Assembly: GCA_947462925.1 (NCBI GenBank)
Contig: CANHQP010000021.1
Span: 1-59,922, forward strand
DNA length: 59,922 nt
Direction of reading: 5' to 3'
Source: Flavobacteriia bacterium
GTDB lineage: Bacteria; Bacteroidota; Bacteroidia; Flavobacteriales_D; Crocinitomicaceae
Position 1 is the stretch's first letter, and each line of letters starts with the position of its first letter. Made by a program: the position numbers and the translations under genes. The notes under the pieces are model-generated. The model had not been told where the DNA came from and ran no database searches. It worked only from the letters and a program-made list of their open reading frames with translations. Shown piece by piece: positions 9,001 through 17,089 of the stretch.

Positions 9001-9282
9001 TGCAATATTCCCTTTATTTTTGATTGTAAAAAGTAAATCTAAAACCCTTTCAGGAATGATGTTTTCATATTTAATCTTGATCAGATTATTGTGAAAATTA
9101 TTGACATCAGGAAATTCTAAATAATGTTCTTCATAAACCAATTCAAGCACTTTTTCGCCAAATTGTCTACACTTGTATAAAGTTGTATTTGGGTCAATAA
9201 ATAAATTGAATTCCGCTAGTTTCCCGATGTTTAGCAACAAAGGAAATTCATCAGCAAGGAAAAAAAAGTTAGAGTTTTTCAA
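6037..9282 (-). CDS. hsdR: Type I restriction endonuclease subunit HsdR
   Basis: The 1081-residue motor/nuclease subunit has, in order: an N-terminal DUF4145-like domain (about 20-120, with LLFTIKNKGNIAVHDG); a coiled linker; an HSDR_N nuclease domain with the PD-(D/E)XK residues D247, E261 and K263; an SF2 helicase core with Walker A ATGTGKTR near 405-412 and DEAHRG; and a C-terminal EcoEI-type domain. It translocates DNA in an ATP-dependent way and cleaves away from unmethylated targets when bound to HsdM/HsdS. It is the first gene of the minus-strand cluster and is directly followed by the TAC cassette. All key motifs are intact. Confidence 0.95.
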   Translation of the reverse strand: MKNSNFFFLADEFPLLLNIGKLAEFNLFIDPNTTLYKCRQFGEKVLELVYEEHYLEFPDVNNFHNNLIKIKYENIIPERVLDLLFTIKNKGNIAVHDGVGSEQDAKSSLINIFKVAKWLYEVYARNPIDVSEIKYHLPENSNQADIISKLEQDFSALETKFNQLLAEREIKEQTKEEKLVILKRSEKVASRIEWKEADTRELIDQQLRAAGWIVDTLNINNKSKNTLPEKGKNMAIAEWPVHGKYADYALFVGTELYGIVEAKKYASDISSDLTQAKIYSELAEAKNEGILLGKWENYHVPFVFSTNGRPFLEQIKTKSGIWFLDVREKRNRSRALQGWFSPQGLKDLFAQNPTEAIAKLQNSDLAYLTGKNSLELRDYQIKAIKAIEDFLATEPEKRKALLAMATGTGKTRTILGLCYRLIKANRFKRILFLVDRTLLAKQTFDTFKDTKVEDFNSFLETYHVSELKNVVPDYESRLHFATVQGMVKRLFYNSDENDILPVDTYDCIIVDEAHRGYLQDKELDSEELNFKDQRDYVSKYRMVLDYFDAYGIALTATPALHTTEIFGKPVYSYSYREAVIDGYLIDHDPPYIIKTKLSEEGITWKKGDKPKIYDKEINEVVELDELEDELNIDISGFNKSVITPSFNKTVIQQLVKELDPESDEKTLIFAATDAHADDVVKILEEEFEAIGVDVPFDSILKITGKSYNPQELVRRFKNEKYPSIVVTVDLLSTGVDVPKICNIVFLRRIKSRILYEQMLGRATRKCDEINKTSFKIFDAVRVYETLEDYTSMKPVAPSPSTSFIQLIDELDVIENEARYQKQIEQIIAKYQRKKKYIETHEEEKFTYHAKGIAPNDFVEHLKGMTASNFKEELKGLKTVWQYLDELKPEGNMQFFSDHEDSFVNLERGYGKGQKPEDYLESLKQFIEENRNKILALQIICTRPKELDRKSLKELKLILDQNGFNTRSLNAAWKETRNEDIAADIITYIRTLAIGSSLVSHETRIKSAVDKIRTLKNWNKVQEKWIDRFEKQLLQEEVIQLEDLNTDPFDEVGGFDKLDKVFEFELKELLEQLNENLYREIG

Positions 9283-9432
9283 TTTTTGTACGTTGATAGC
9301 TTGCTAATATAGTAATAATTTACTCCAAAACCTCAATTTGCTTTTCCCATTCAACTGTAATTGAAGGAATTCAAAAATAAATCACAGTTTTCTCATTTAC
9401 TTTCTCATTCACTTGCTCATTCTCTATCTGCT

Positions 9433-10095
9433 TCACTCCCACCTCCCCCAAAATTCCGCCTTCTCTGCCTTCACCAAATGCTTCGTCTTTAAAAACGGAT
9501 GCACAAACTCCAGCGATTCAGCATGCAAAAAAAGATGGTCGTTTTGAAATTCAGTAATGAACATGTGGTTGTGGTGGCGGTTGCCGTGCTTAGGGTCGCC
9601 GATAATTGGATGACTGATTTTGTTGGCGTGGATTCGCAATTGGTGCATGCGTCCGGTTTTGGGCGTAAATTCAACGAGTGAATAGCGGGAATTTGGATAT
9701 GGTTCGACAGGAATTTCCAATTCAAAATGCTTCAAACAGCGAAAATGAGTCAGCGCTTCTTTGTAATTTCCACGGTCATTTTTGACGGGTGTATCGATGA
9801 TTCCATTTTCTGTGATGTGTCCGCGGAGCAAAGCGTGATAAACTTTTTGCACTTCGTTTTGCTCCATCATTTTTTGAAACGGCGCAACAAATTCTTTTGC
9901 TTTCGCTAACATCAAGACGCCTGAAGTTTTGCGGTCCAAGCGGTGAATCGGGAAAACGTTATATCCGTTCTCTTTCAATATTTCCATCAAGGATTCCTCT
10001 TCGATGTTGCGCGCATAATGTGAATGATGGACCAATAAATTGTTTGGTTTATTGATACAGAGATAATATGCGTCTTCGAAGATGATTGGGAGCAT
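9433..10095 (-). CDS. truC: tRNA pseudouridine synthase TruC-like (RluA superfamily)
   Basis: The 220-residue protein carries the RluA-family catalytic motif HRLDRKTSGV with its catalytic aspartate. It also has the TruC-type segments PKTGRMHQLRIHA and GDPKHGNRHHN. TruC modifies U65 in certain tRNAs. No S4 domain is present, as expected for TruC, and the length fits short Bacteroidota versions. It is separated from hsdR by 150 bp of non-coding DNA holding short CTCATTCACT-like repeats. As a core gene it may mark the edge of the hsd cluster. RluA relatives of other specificity cannot be fully excluded. Confidence 0.85.
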   Translation of the reverse strand: MLPIIFEDAYYLCINKPNNLLVHHSHYARNIEEESLMEILKENGYNVFPIHRLDRKTSGVLMLAKAKEFVAPFQKMMEQNEVQKVYHALLRGHITENGIIDTPVKNDRGNYKEALTHFRCLKHFELEIPVEPYPNSRYSLVEFTPKTGRMHQLRIHANKISHPIIGDPKHGNRHHNHMFITEFQNDHLFLHAESLEFVHPFLKTKHLVKAEKAEFWGRWE

Positions 10096-10172
10096 TTGGT
10101 GGTGTTTTAAAAAAGTTTTATGATTGACTACGTCAGTACTTCGCGCTCGCTTTGTAGTTGAACTTGTAGACG

Positions 10173-11189
10173 TTAGATAGAATCATGATTGTCAATTTTT
10201 TCAATTTCTTTCTTTAATTCGTCTATTAATTGTTTTTCTGTTGGTAAATAAAGTTGGTATTTACTAGCACCAATTTTCGTATTGTTTTCTGGTAAACTAA
10301 ATTTAACCATTGCATCATTTTTATCTGCGCAAAGCAAAATACCAATACTGTCATTTTCGTGTTTTAGTTTTTCAACACGGTCGAAATAGTTGACATACAT
10401 TTGTAATTGTCCTACATCTTGATGCGTTATTTTATGCGTTTTAATTTCAATTATAACAAAACATTGCAAAATGCGATTGTAAAACACCAAATCCACAAAA
10501 AACTCATCCTCTTCGAGTAGAATGCGTTTTTGTCTTGCGACAAAAGAGAACCCGTTCCCCAATTCCATGATAAACTCTTGTAAATGGGTAATAATTGCAC
10601 TTTCTAAATCTTTTTCATAGTAGGCACTTTCGCGTTTTAACCCCAAAAATTCCAAGGTCATTGGGTCTTTGATAATTTCTTTTGCTTCTGAAGGCAATTT
10701 TTCTCCACGCGCAACAGCTAAAACGCTTTCTTTGTTGTTACTTAACAATAGACGTTCATATAATCCGCTATTTATTTGTCGTTCGAGTTTTCGGGATGTC
10801 CAATGATTTTTGAGGCTTTCAGCAATGTAAAATTCTCGTTTGTCTTCATTTTCTAATCTAGAAAGTAGTCGATATTGCGTCCAATTCAATTGTGAACGCA
10901 GCGCGTTCACAATTGGAAATGAGTTATAAAATTGAATAAAAAAATATAAATTTCGTGTAGAATAACTACTTCCGTAAATTGGTTCAAGGTTTCTTGAAAG
11001 ATACTTTATTAAATACTTCCCATATTCCGCTCTTACTTTTCCTTGTTGCTCATCTTCAAAGATATACCGTCCAATATGCCAATTAAGTTGCACGCGATGA
11101 AAATCGACAGAACGAATCGCTTTTTCCCTCGTTTCTTCTATTAAAGAAATGATTTTATTTAGCAATTCTTTATTTTCAATTTCTTGCAT
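10173..11189 (-). CDS. DUF1016/YhcG-family PD-(D/E)XK nuclease-like protein
   Basis: The 338-residue protein matches the YhcG family. An N-terminal DUF1016 domain (about 15-160) carries the conserved W-x-I-G-R-x-I and LNWTQYRLLSRLE blocks. The C-terminal nuclease-like domain (about 180-335) has D233 (FVDLVF), then E248 and K250 (IIEIK), a PD-(D/E)XK pattern. Family members often occur near type I restriction genes and mobile DNA, and a nuclease role is predicted rather than proven. It lies between truC and a DUF2130 gene on the same strand. A perfect 13-bp inverted repeat sits inside the coding sequence at 10887-10915, where it encodes IVNALRSQL. Confidence 0.88.
   Translation of the reverse strand: MQEIENKELLNKIISLIEETREKAIRSVDFHRVQLNWHIGRYIFEDEQQGKVRAEYGKYLIKYLSRNLEPIYGSSYSTRNLYFFIQFYNSFPIVNALRSQLNWTQYRLLSRLENEDKREFYIAESLKNHWTSRKLERQINSGLYERLLLSNNKESVLAVARGEKLPSEAKEIIKDPMTLEFLGLKRESAYYEKDLESAIITHLQEFIMELGNGFSFVARQKRILLEEDEFFVDLVFYNRILQCFVIIEIKTHKITHQDVGQLQMYVNYFDRVEKLKHENDSIGILLCADKNDAMVKFSLPENNTKIGASKYQLYLPTEKQLIDELKKEIEKIDNHDSI
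10887..10915. repeat. Perfect 13-bp inverted repeat inside the DUF1016 gene
   Basis: The arms at 10887-10899 and 10903-10915 (CAATTGTGAACGC and its complement) flank a 3-nt AGC loop. The hairpin would form in the mRNA or in single-stranded DNA. It codes for the conserved segment just before LNWTQY, so it is not an intergenic remnant. Confidence 0.9.
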
Positions 11190-11236
11190 ATCGAATCAAT
11201 TTATTTGATTAGCACCTTTAATATTCATTTGAAAAA

Positions 11237-12496
11237 TCAATCCAATTCCTCCGATTCTCCAGGCAATTCAAGCGCTTTCACAGATTGAATCGCATTTCCA
11301 GCAATTCCGCGGATGCTGGCGTGCATGTCGATTGTGTTGATGATGACTTTCTCGATTTGCTTTTCACGCTCTTTCCAAATGCGGTTCATTGCGCGTTTTT
11401 CGCTTTCAAGGCCGTCTTTCATTGCGGTAAAACCTTCTACAATGGCTTCTACTTGCATGCGGAAATTGTTGCTCGTCAGGTATTCATACAACATGTGCAT
11501 TTTATCACCTTTATTTTCTTGCGAACTCAGTGCATTGTTCACTTGAATGATTGATTCACGCAAAACGCCACACAATCCTTTAAATTCTTCGTAGGTACAA
11601 ATCCAAACGCCATTTCGAAATCCCATGCGTTCCATGTCTGAAGGCATCGCTTCGGTGACTAAAACACCAATATCAGCGCTTTTCACACGCATATCGGCTT
11701 TGAATTTTTCAATCCACGATGGCTGAAAATCTTTGGTGCGTTTGCTTTCGTAATAAATTTTTCCGCAATTTTGAACCGAGCGAGTATTTACGATTTGAAT
11801 GCAATCGCCACCACGTGCACCTTTTTTGATTTCTTCAATGGTATCAAGCGGAAATTGTGCTGCTATCCATTCTTCAATGGCCAATTCTTGCACTTCGCCT
11901 TGCATTTGCATTGAACCTTGCTCCTGCTTGCGTTTCATTTCCTCGGTCAAACGTTTTTGATCTTCCAATTGCTTTTGCAATTCTTTGAATTTCAATTCGT
12001 TTTTCTCTTCTTCTGCCTTGCGGATTTTGTCTTTTTCGAGAATTAATTGCTCTGTCATACGTTGTTGCGCTTCCAAATCCGCTTGACCTTTGAGTTCATC
12101 TTTTTCACGTTTCAACTTTTCGATTTCAATTTTGGTCAAATTGAGTTCTTTGAGTTGTTCCGATTTTTCTTTTAATTCTTTATTCAAAGCTTCAAACTGA
12201 TCTTGTTGTTCCTCAATGAGTTTGAATTTTAATCGCTCTTCAATTAATTTCCTTTCTTCTTTGATTTTTTTCTCAAATCGTTCTTGAAAAAGTTCATTTT
12301 CTTGCTTTTTCTTTTCTTCAAACGCTTCTTTTTCGCGGTTCAATTTATCAAATTCAGTCGAAAATTTCTGCTTTTCAGCAATCAATTCCTGGTTGTATTT
12401 CTGTTTGATTTCCTCCTCTAATTGATGTGCTAGAATGTCTTGAACGTCAATGGAAGTCCCACAATTTGGACATTTGATTTGAGAATTATTTTGCAT
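11237..12496 (-). CDS. DUF2130 protein: zinc-finger-like N-terminus, long coiled coil, nuclease-like C-terminus
   Basis: The 419-residue protein begins with a CPNC pair (C9, C12) typical of DUF2130, although a second cysteine pair is missing. Residues about 22-200 form an almost uninterrupted charged coiled coil rich in K, E, Q and L. The C-terminal domain (about 205-330) contains GGDCIQ (D231) followed by YYESKR (E250, K252), which fits a PD-(D/E)XK arrangement. The function of the family is unknown. It stands just upstream of the DUF1016 gene on the same strand, with a 47-bp gap, so the two may be co-transcribed. The nuclease reading is my inference from the D...ExK pattern. Confidence 0.85.
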   Translation of the reverse strand: MQNNSQIKCPNCGTSIDVQDILAHQLEEEIKQKYNQELIAEKQKFSTEFDKLNREKEAFEEKKKQENELFQERFEKKIKEERKLIEERLKFKLIEEQQDQFEALNKELKEKSEQLKELNLTKIEIEKLKREKDELKGQADLEAQQRMTEQLILEKDKIRKAEEEKNELKFKELQKQLEDQKRLTEEMKRKQEQGSMQMQGEVQELAIEEWIAAQFPLDTIEEIKKGARGGDCIQIVNTRSVQNCGKIYYESKRTKDFQPSWIEKFKADMRVKSADIGVLVTEAMPSDMERMGFRNGVWICTYEEFKGLCGVLRESIIQVNNALSSQENKGDKMHMLYEYLTSNNFRMQVEAIVEGFTAMKDGLESEKRAMNRIWKEREKQIEKVIINTIDMHASIRGIAGNAIQSVKALELPGESEELD

Positions 12497-12612
12497 GAAT
12501 TGAATTTTACTGATTTACAAACGAGCGTCTTTACAAAGATAATTTTTTAGCTGAAATAAGTGATTTATTAATTGTTTCTTGATTAATAAAACAAAAAATC
12601 TTTACCTGAAAC

Positions 12613-15216
12613 TCAAAGCCAACGCGCTTTTTTCTTCTTTTTACCTTTTTTGCTCGGCGGACCTTGTGGGATTTCAGGTTTTCTAATCTCCGTGCTGTAA
12701 TGCAGTCGTGTATCCGATTTAGTAATTTCTCCTTTTTCATTCACCCAAATGATATTTTCTTCATTTACAAATTGAATTTCTTTTTTCCTTTGGTCAGGAA
12801 CGGCGTATCGGTCATAAATCGGCTCGATCAGAATTTTCCCGTTCATATCCATCAATCCTACTTTTTTCTCATCGTGAATCCATTTGTGATTAGCATCAAA
12901 ACGGTAATTGAAACTTCTGTAAAACGGAATTAAGCCAAATTCTGGCTTTTCAAAACCGCCAAATAAAGTATCAGCGATCATTTTTCCGGAATACTTATAC
13001 AAACCCCAATTTCCTTGATGATGTCCCACTTGAATCAATTTGTCATCGCCTGCTAAATCGTACAAATATTTATATATCAATGGAATAAGAATGTTACCTA
13101 AAGTATCAATTACACCACCACCAGTGGTATCTGAAATTCTAAACGTGTTGTTTTTGAAGTCGCTGATATACAAATATCGGCAAGGTATCACATATTGTCC
13201 ATCCCAATTTTTAACGCCATAACACAAGCGATTTACATTTAAATTACATGGCTCTTTCACGATTTCAAATCCTTTGGAGTAGTTGTCAACTGCCTCCATC
13301 ACATTCTTTTTGTAATCAAAATTGTAAAAATAGCGCTCAACTTTTGTTCTTTTGGTTAATTGCATAAAAGCAAAAAATCCATCGCTTCGCTTTTGCGCAA
13401 TCCCAGAGGAATATGGACTAATTTCAGCGCAATAATCAAATTCAAAAGGATAAATCAACTCATTTTGTATATTGATGATTCCGTATTTTCCATTTCTTTT
13501 TGCGCCGATGTAATAATTATCTTTGTCGTTGATCACAAATCTGATTTCATCATATACCAAAGGAACTGTGAATTGACCACGACTATTGATAATTCCATGC
13601 TTCGAATCTTTGACTACTTGCGTATAACCGTTAGAAAGTGCTTTCGAGAGATCAAAGTTCTGGGTGTTGATATATTTTCCATTTAGGTCAATCATCATCG
13701 ATTTGCCCTCAATTTCAACTGTTGCAACGCCATCTTGAAAGCAGGTAACTCGATCTGCAATCAGCGGAAAAATTACATTGTAAGATTCATCAATAAAGCC
13801 CCACTTTTTATTATTTGTAACTGCAATTCGATGTTCTTTGACACATTGTAAATTTTCATAAGAGGCAGAATAATATTGTGGATTGGATAAATCAATGAAA
13901 ATGTGCTTATTGTCTCTCTTTATTTTATACAAATGTTTGCCGTATTTGTAAACATCTTCCACCTGATAGCCCAAAGCATCTTTTCCACGATCATCGATGA
14001 CCGTAATTCTACCTTTGCTGTCATATACCTTCAAATAATTGGAGTCTAATATTTGAATATTGGAATAAATATCATCGTTTTTGGTTTCTCCATTTGGATA
14101 AAGCAATTGCCATTTCGTTGATTTTTTAAGCTCTGAAACATCGATTACTTTAGCGTCATAGCCAGCCAAAAGCGTGTTTTCGTTGACACGCCATAGATCA
14201 TAATAAACTCGTTTGGAAACAATTTCATTTCTATTATTTACAATTGAACGCTGATAGCCCAATTCTCGGTCATATCTTGTAACGCAAAAAAGTTCATCTG
14301 ACAAAACTAGGTACATTTCCAAGTCCGACTCTAGCAACACTTTTCCATTTGAGTTCAGCACATGCCAAATTTTATTATCATCCCGATATACAAAGAAACC
14401 ATCTCTTTCATTAATATTCGGGGAGGGCGAGAAAGGTGCAAGATATCTTGTTAAATTCCAATCAATAAATCCCCACAAACCCTTTTTTAGAAATTCGTAG
14501 TTCATATATTTATACTTGGAGTTACGGATTACATCATATTCTGTGGGAAGAATGTAAGTTCCATTTCGGTGAATTAAACCAAATTTGCCATTCTTTTTAA
14601 GTAAAATATGATCTTTATAAGAGTTGATGTAATCAATTGAATCATAATCTTGAAGTAGCAATTGAAAATCATAACTATATAACTGAAATTTATTATCTTT
14701 CTGTGTAATAAAAACAGAATCAACCCATTGAATACGATCAAACTCTAAAGGAAAGACAAATTTCCCCAAACTGTCCATCAATCCTACCTTTCCTTTTCCT
14801 CCTTTCGTGTTTTTGACATCATAAATTGGATATAAAACATTAAATCCTGAGTTATCGGCGCCTATTGTTTGAGCTGAATTTTCAGTTTTTAGTTTGTGAA
14901 GTACTGGATTAATTTCAACTGCTTTGTTAAATTGTTTTTTTTGGAAGTAACTTTTTAATGAACCATCAAAATCATTATATATTTGCTCAACATCCCCTTT
15001 TTCGTTGACTATGACATATTTAGAAATAAGGATATTTCTCGCCAAATTGATTTCAGTTTCATTGAATCCTTTTAAGTGATATTTGTCTTTGTTTGACTTT
15101 AACTCAATCAACCTTTTCCCTTGATAATAAGGATGGTAAATTGTGTCATACTTCTCACTTTGAGCAAATGAAACGCAACAAATTGATAGGATAAAAACCA
15201 AAAAATAATATTTCAT
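12613..15216 (-). CDS. Secreted WG-repeat protein
   Basis: The 867-residue protein has a signal peptide (MKYYFLVFILSICCVSFAQ, cleavage near 19-20) and many WG-type repeats, visible as KFGLIHRNG, LWGFIDWN, KWGFIDES, KYGIINIQN and KVGLMDMNG, each of about 50 residues. WG repeats form beta-rich modules and are common in Bacteroidota exported proteins; the ligand is unknown. The C-terminus is lysine-rich (KKGKKKKKARWL). I do not see a T9SS sorting domain, so the protein is probably periplasmic or outer-membrane associated. It is followed by DUF2130 after about 115 bp and appears to be a single gene. Confidence 0.85.
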   Translation of the reverse strand: MKYYFLVFILSICCVSFAQSEKYDTIYHPYYQGKRLIELKSNKDKYHLKGFNETEINLARNILISKYVIVNEKGDVEQIYNDFDGSLKSYFQKKQFNKAVEINPVLHKLKTENSAQTIGADNSGFNVLYPIYDVKNTKGGKGKVGLMDSLGKFVFPLEFDRIQWVDSVFITQKDNKFQLYSYDFQLLLQDYDSIDYINSYKDHILLKKNGKFGLIHRNGTYILPTEYDVIRNSKYKYMNYEFLKKGLWGFIDWNLTRYLAPFSPSPNINERDGFFVYRDDNKIWHVLNSNGKVLLESDLEMYLVLSDELFCVTRYDRELGYQRSIVNNRNEIVSKRVYYDLWRVNENTLLAGYDAKVIDVSELKKSTKWQLLYPNGETKNDDIYSNIQILDSNYLKVYDSKGRITVIDDRGKDALGYQVEDVYKYGKHLYKIKRDNKHIFIDLSNPQYYSASYENLQCVKEHRIAVTNNKKWGFIDESYNVIFPLIADRVTCFQDGVATVEIEGKSMMIDLNGKYINTQNFDLSKALSNGYTQVVKDSKHGIINSRGQFTVPLVYDEIRFVINDKDNYYIGAKRNGKYGIINIQNELIYPFEFDYCAEISPYSSGIAQKRSDGFFAFMQLTKRTKVERYFYNFDYKKNVMEAVDNYSKGFEIVKEPCNLNVNRLCYGVKNWDGQYVIPCRYLYISDFKNNTFRISDTTGGGVIDTLGNILIPLIYKYLYDLAGDDKLIQVGHHQGNWGLYKYSGKMIADTLFGGFEKPEFGLIPFYRSFNYRFDANHKWIHDEKKVGLMDMNGKILIEPIYDRYAVPDQRKKEIQFVNEENIIWVNEKGEITKSDTRLHYSTEIRKPEIPQGPPSKKGKKKKKARWL

Positions 15217-15252
15217 ATCTTTTCTTACAATTACAGCAAAGTTTGGTTCAAA

Positions 15253-16113
15253 TTATTCTTCGCAAATTTCCCTCAAACGCTCCAAAGCTAGGGGGAATTT
15301 CTCTTCCATGTAACTTTTATAATCAGCAATTGTATCTATCTCTACCTTCAAAGTGGTTCTTCCCGTTGCAATCTCTGTCAAACGGTAATTTTCATAAGAA
15401 CCAGTCCAAGTTTCAGTTTCTTTGTCTAAGGGTAATTCTTGCAGATCCTTAACCATGCCAATGTGCTTAAACATCATCAATTTATTTTCAATAAGAAAAG
15501 CAACATCACTATACATTCCTTCGCCATTTGGCGATAGAAAGTGTACACGGTTTCCTTGTTTGAGGTCTCCTTTTAGGTAACTCCCTTCGCAAAAAGGTTC
15601 AGTCCAAATCGAATAGTTTTCATTGTCCCACAATTTTCGCCAAACGGTTTCTGGTAAAGCATTAATTTCCAAATCAAAAATCAGTTTTTCTATACCGTAT
15701 AGAAAGTTTCGCAACATCGTTTTTAAAAAAGCATTCCAACCCATTTCAAAATTTGCCACTGAGAAATCAGGTCCTGCGTCTTCAAAATTTTCAGCACCTG
15801 TGTGTGTCAAAGTAACTTTTGTCCCTTTTCCTTCGGACTCAAGTTCCCATTTAAGAATGGATGTACCTTTAGAATCATTTGGATGTGTCCATGTATGTTC
15901 CAAAATTTTCTCAGGAACAATCTGCAAAAAAGTACAAGAATGAAAAAATCTAGTTCCTTCTTCACTTTCATAAAAAGTGAAGGTTTTACCTACTTCCAAT
16001 TCAAAATTTTTGACTGGGAAATACCATTTTTTCAAGCTACTTACGTCTGTTAGCGCTTTCCAAACTTCTGAAATTGGTACGTTGAAAATTTGTGTTACAA
16101 TAATTGGTTTCAT
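15253..16113 (-). CDS. Protein with two START/AHSA1-like (SRPBCC) domains
   Basis: The 286-residue protein contains two tandem SRPBCC domains. The first (about 1-145) begins TQIFNVPISEVWKALTDVSS, the activator-of-Hsp90-ATPase homology 1 pattern. The second (about 145-286) begins IFDLEINALPETVWRKLWDN. Such domains bind hydrophobic ligands in a helix-grip cavity; the ligand here is unknown. A second, single-domain SRPBCC gene precedes it on the same strand with a 54-bp gap, suggesting a shared transcript. The first domain resembles stress-type AHSA1 proteins common in Bacteroidota. No catalytic residues can be assigned. Confidence 0.82.
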   Translation of the reverse strand: MKPIIVTQIFNVPISEVWKALTDVSSLKKWYFPVKNFELEVGKTFTFYESEEGTRFFHSCTFLQIVPEKILEHTWTHPNDSKGTSILKWELESEGKGTKVTLTHTGAENFEDAGPDFSVANFEMGWNAFLKTMLRNFLYGIEKLIFDLEINALPETVWRKLWDNENYSIWTEPFCEGSYLKGDLKQGNRVHFLSPNGEGMYSDVAFLIENKLMMFKHIGMVKDLQELPLDKETETWTGSYENYRLTEIATGRTTLKVEIDTIADYKSYMEEKFPLALERLREICEE

Positions 16114-16167
16114 TTTAAATCGAATTTTAGTAATTAAGGTTATAGGTATATTTTTGGATGTAATGAA

Positions 16168-16587
16168 TTAATTTTCAGCGTATTTTTTAAAATTATTAAG
16201 AATACTTTGCCAACCAAATCTTTGAAGCTCTATGGTGTTTTGAGTTTCAGCGTCGAAAGTTTGAATAATTTTGACTTTACCATTTTCTTCAGAAAAATCA
16301 ATAACCACTTTTCGATCGTCTTCCAAAGTATATGCTAAATGTTTGTTGGTTTCAACAGCTGTATATATCCATTTAAAATCGAATCCCATACTTCCATCCT
16401 TTGCTTCCATTCTGCAAAAACTTGAACCGCCAACTTTTAGTTCATTTGAAGCACTTGGAGTATGCCAATCATCAGAGGCAGCGTTCCATTTAACAATATG
16501 TTCAGGTGAATTCCACATTTCCCAAACTTTGGAGATCGGTGCTTCAACTTCTGTTTCGATTGTTATTTTTTCAAAATTTGATTCCAT
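16168..16587 (-). CDS. AHSA1/SRPBCC domain protein
   Basis: This 139-residue protein is a single START-like domain: an N-terminal strand and helix (ITIETEVEAPISKVWEMWNS), a central HIVKWNAASDDWHTPSA block, and a C-terminal helix (FGWQSILNNFKKYAEN). The W-x-x-x-SDDWHTP signature is typical of a Bacteroidota subgroup of AHSA1-like proteins. It sits between a frameshifted DUF1801 gene and the two-domain SRPBCC gene, all on the minus strand, and the group may be one transcription unit. The ligand and cellular role are not known. Confidence 0.83.
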   Translation of the reverse strand: MESNFEKITIETEVEAPISKVWEMWNSPEHIVKWNAASDDWHTPSASNELKVGGSSFCRMEAKDGSMGFDFKWIYTAVETNKHLAYTLEDDRKVVIDFSEENGKVKIIQTFDAETQNTIELQRFGWQSILNNFKKYAEN

Positions 16588-16603
16588 GCTTTTTTAGATT
16601 TTT

Positions 16604-16640
16604 GGATTATTGGATTATTGGATTATTGGATTAGTGGATT
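16604..16640. repeat. 8-bp microsatellite (GGATTATT), about 4.5 copies
   Basis: Three perfect copies and one variant copy (GGATTAGT) plus a partial copy lie between the SRPBCC gene and the preceding DUF1801 gene. In the restored DUF1801 frame the stop codon falls inside this repeat, so changes in copy number would alter the protein end. Confidence 0.85.
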
Positions 16641-16988
16641 TTTCGACAATTTGATTTCTTTTAAAAACTAAAATTTCTTCAATCAGAGAATAAGGCATTT
16701 CTTGGTCCAATGGAAATTGAACGGAACCTTTTCCTTGTTTATAACCAGCAAGTTCTTTTTCAAATGCTTTATGTCCGTCGGGCGTTGCATACAAACCAAT
16801 GTGATTTTTAAAAGCTGCAAAATAATAAGGGGTTTTTTATTCAATTTATATGCGGGCATACCATAACTGATACTTTCAACTGCTTCAGGGACAATCATCA
16901 ACACTATTTGTCTAATTTTATTCAAAATAAATTGAACTTCTCCAGGATAAAGCTCGATGTATTCCTCAACTGAATTAATTGACTTCAT
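16615..16988 (-). pseudogene. DUF1801/YdhG-like protein interrupted by a 1-nt frameshift
   Basis: The first 53 codons read MKSINSVEEYIELYPG... then ISYGMPAYKLNKKPL, a good DUF1801 N-terminus. After the A6C4T2 run near 16834-16845 the family sequence continues in another frame (YYFAAFKNHIGLYATPDGHK, then FPLDQEMPYSLIEEI), ending at a stop at 16615-16617. The unshifted frame instead runs to 16683 with unrelated residues. A single missing base in the run would restore one intact protein of about 124 residues. This is either a recent inactivation or a homopolymer sequencing error. The role of the family is unknown. Confidence 0.85.
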
Positions 16989-17051
16989 TTTTTGAATTAA
17001 AAATAATGATTTAAAGTAAATTTTAAAAATACTTAAAAATAATTATCTAAC

Positions 17052-17085
17052 AAAAAAAGCTACCTAAAATATTAGATAGCTTTTG
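17052..17085 (-). terminator. Intrinsic terminator of the 50-residue ORF
   Basis: On the minus strand a 9-bp stem (AAGCTATCT with AGGTAGCTT, one G-T pair) is followed directly by seven T residues. It begins 4 bp after the stop codon of the small ORF at 17090, which supports that ORF being a real transcribed gene. Confidence 0.75.
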
Positions 17086-17089
17086 GTTC

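Noticed and set aside
10137-10180. Possible dispersed repeat shared with 35919-35961 (CTTCGCnCTCnCTT then GTTGA)
   Set aside because: Only about two thirds of the bases match over 25 bp and the rest diverges; it may be a degenerate genome repeat but cannot be supported here.
12613-15216. T9SS sorting domain on the WG-repeat protein
   Set aside because: The C-terminus is a lysine-rich tail with no YPNP-type motif, so type IX secretion is not supported.
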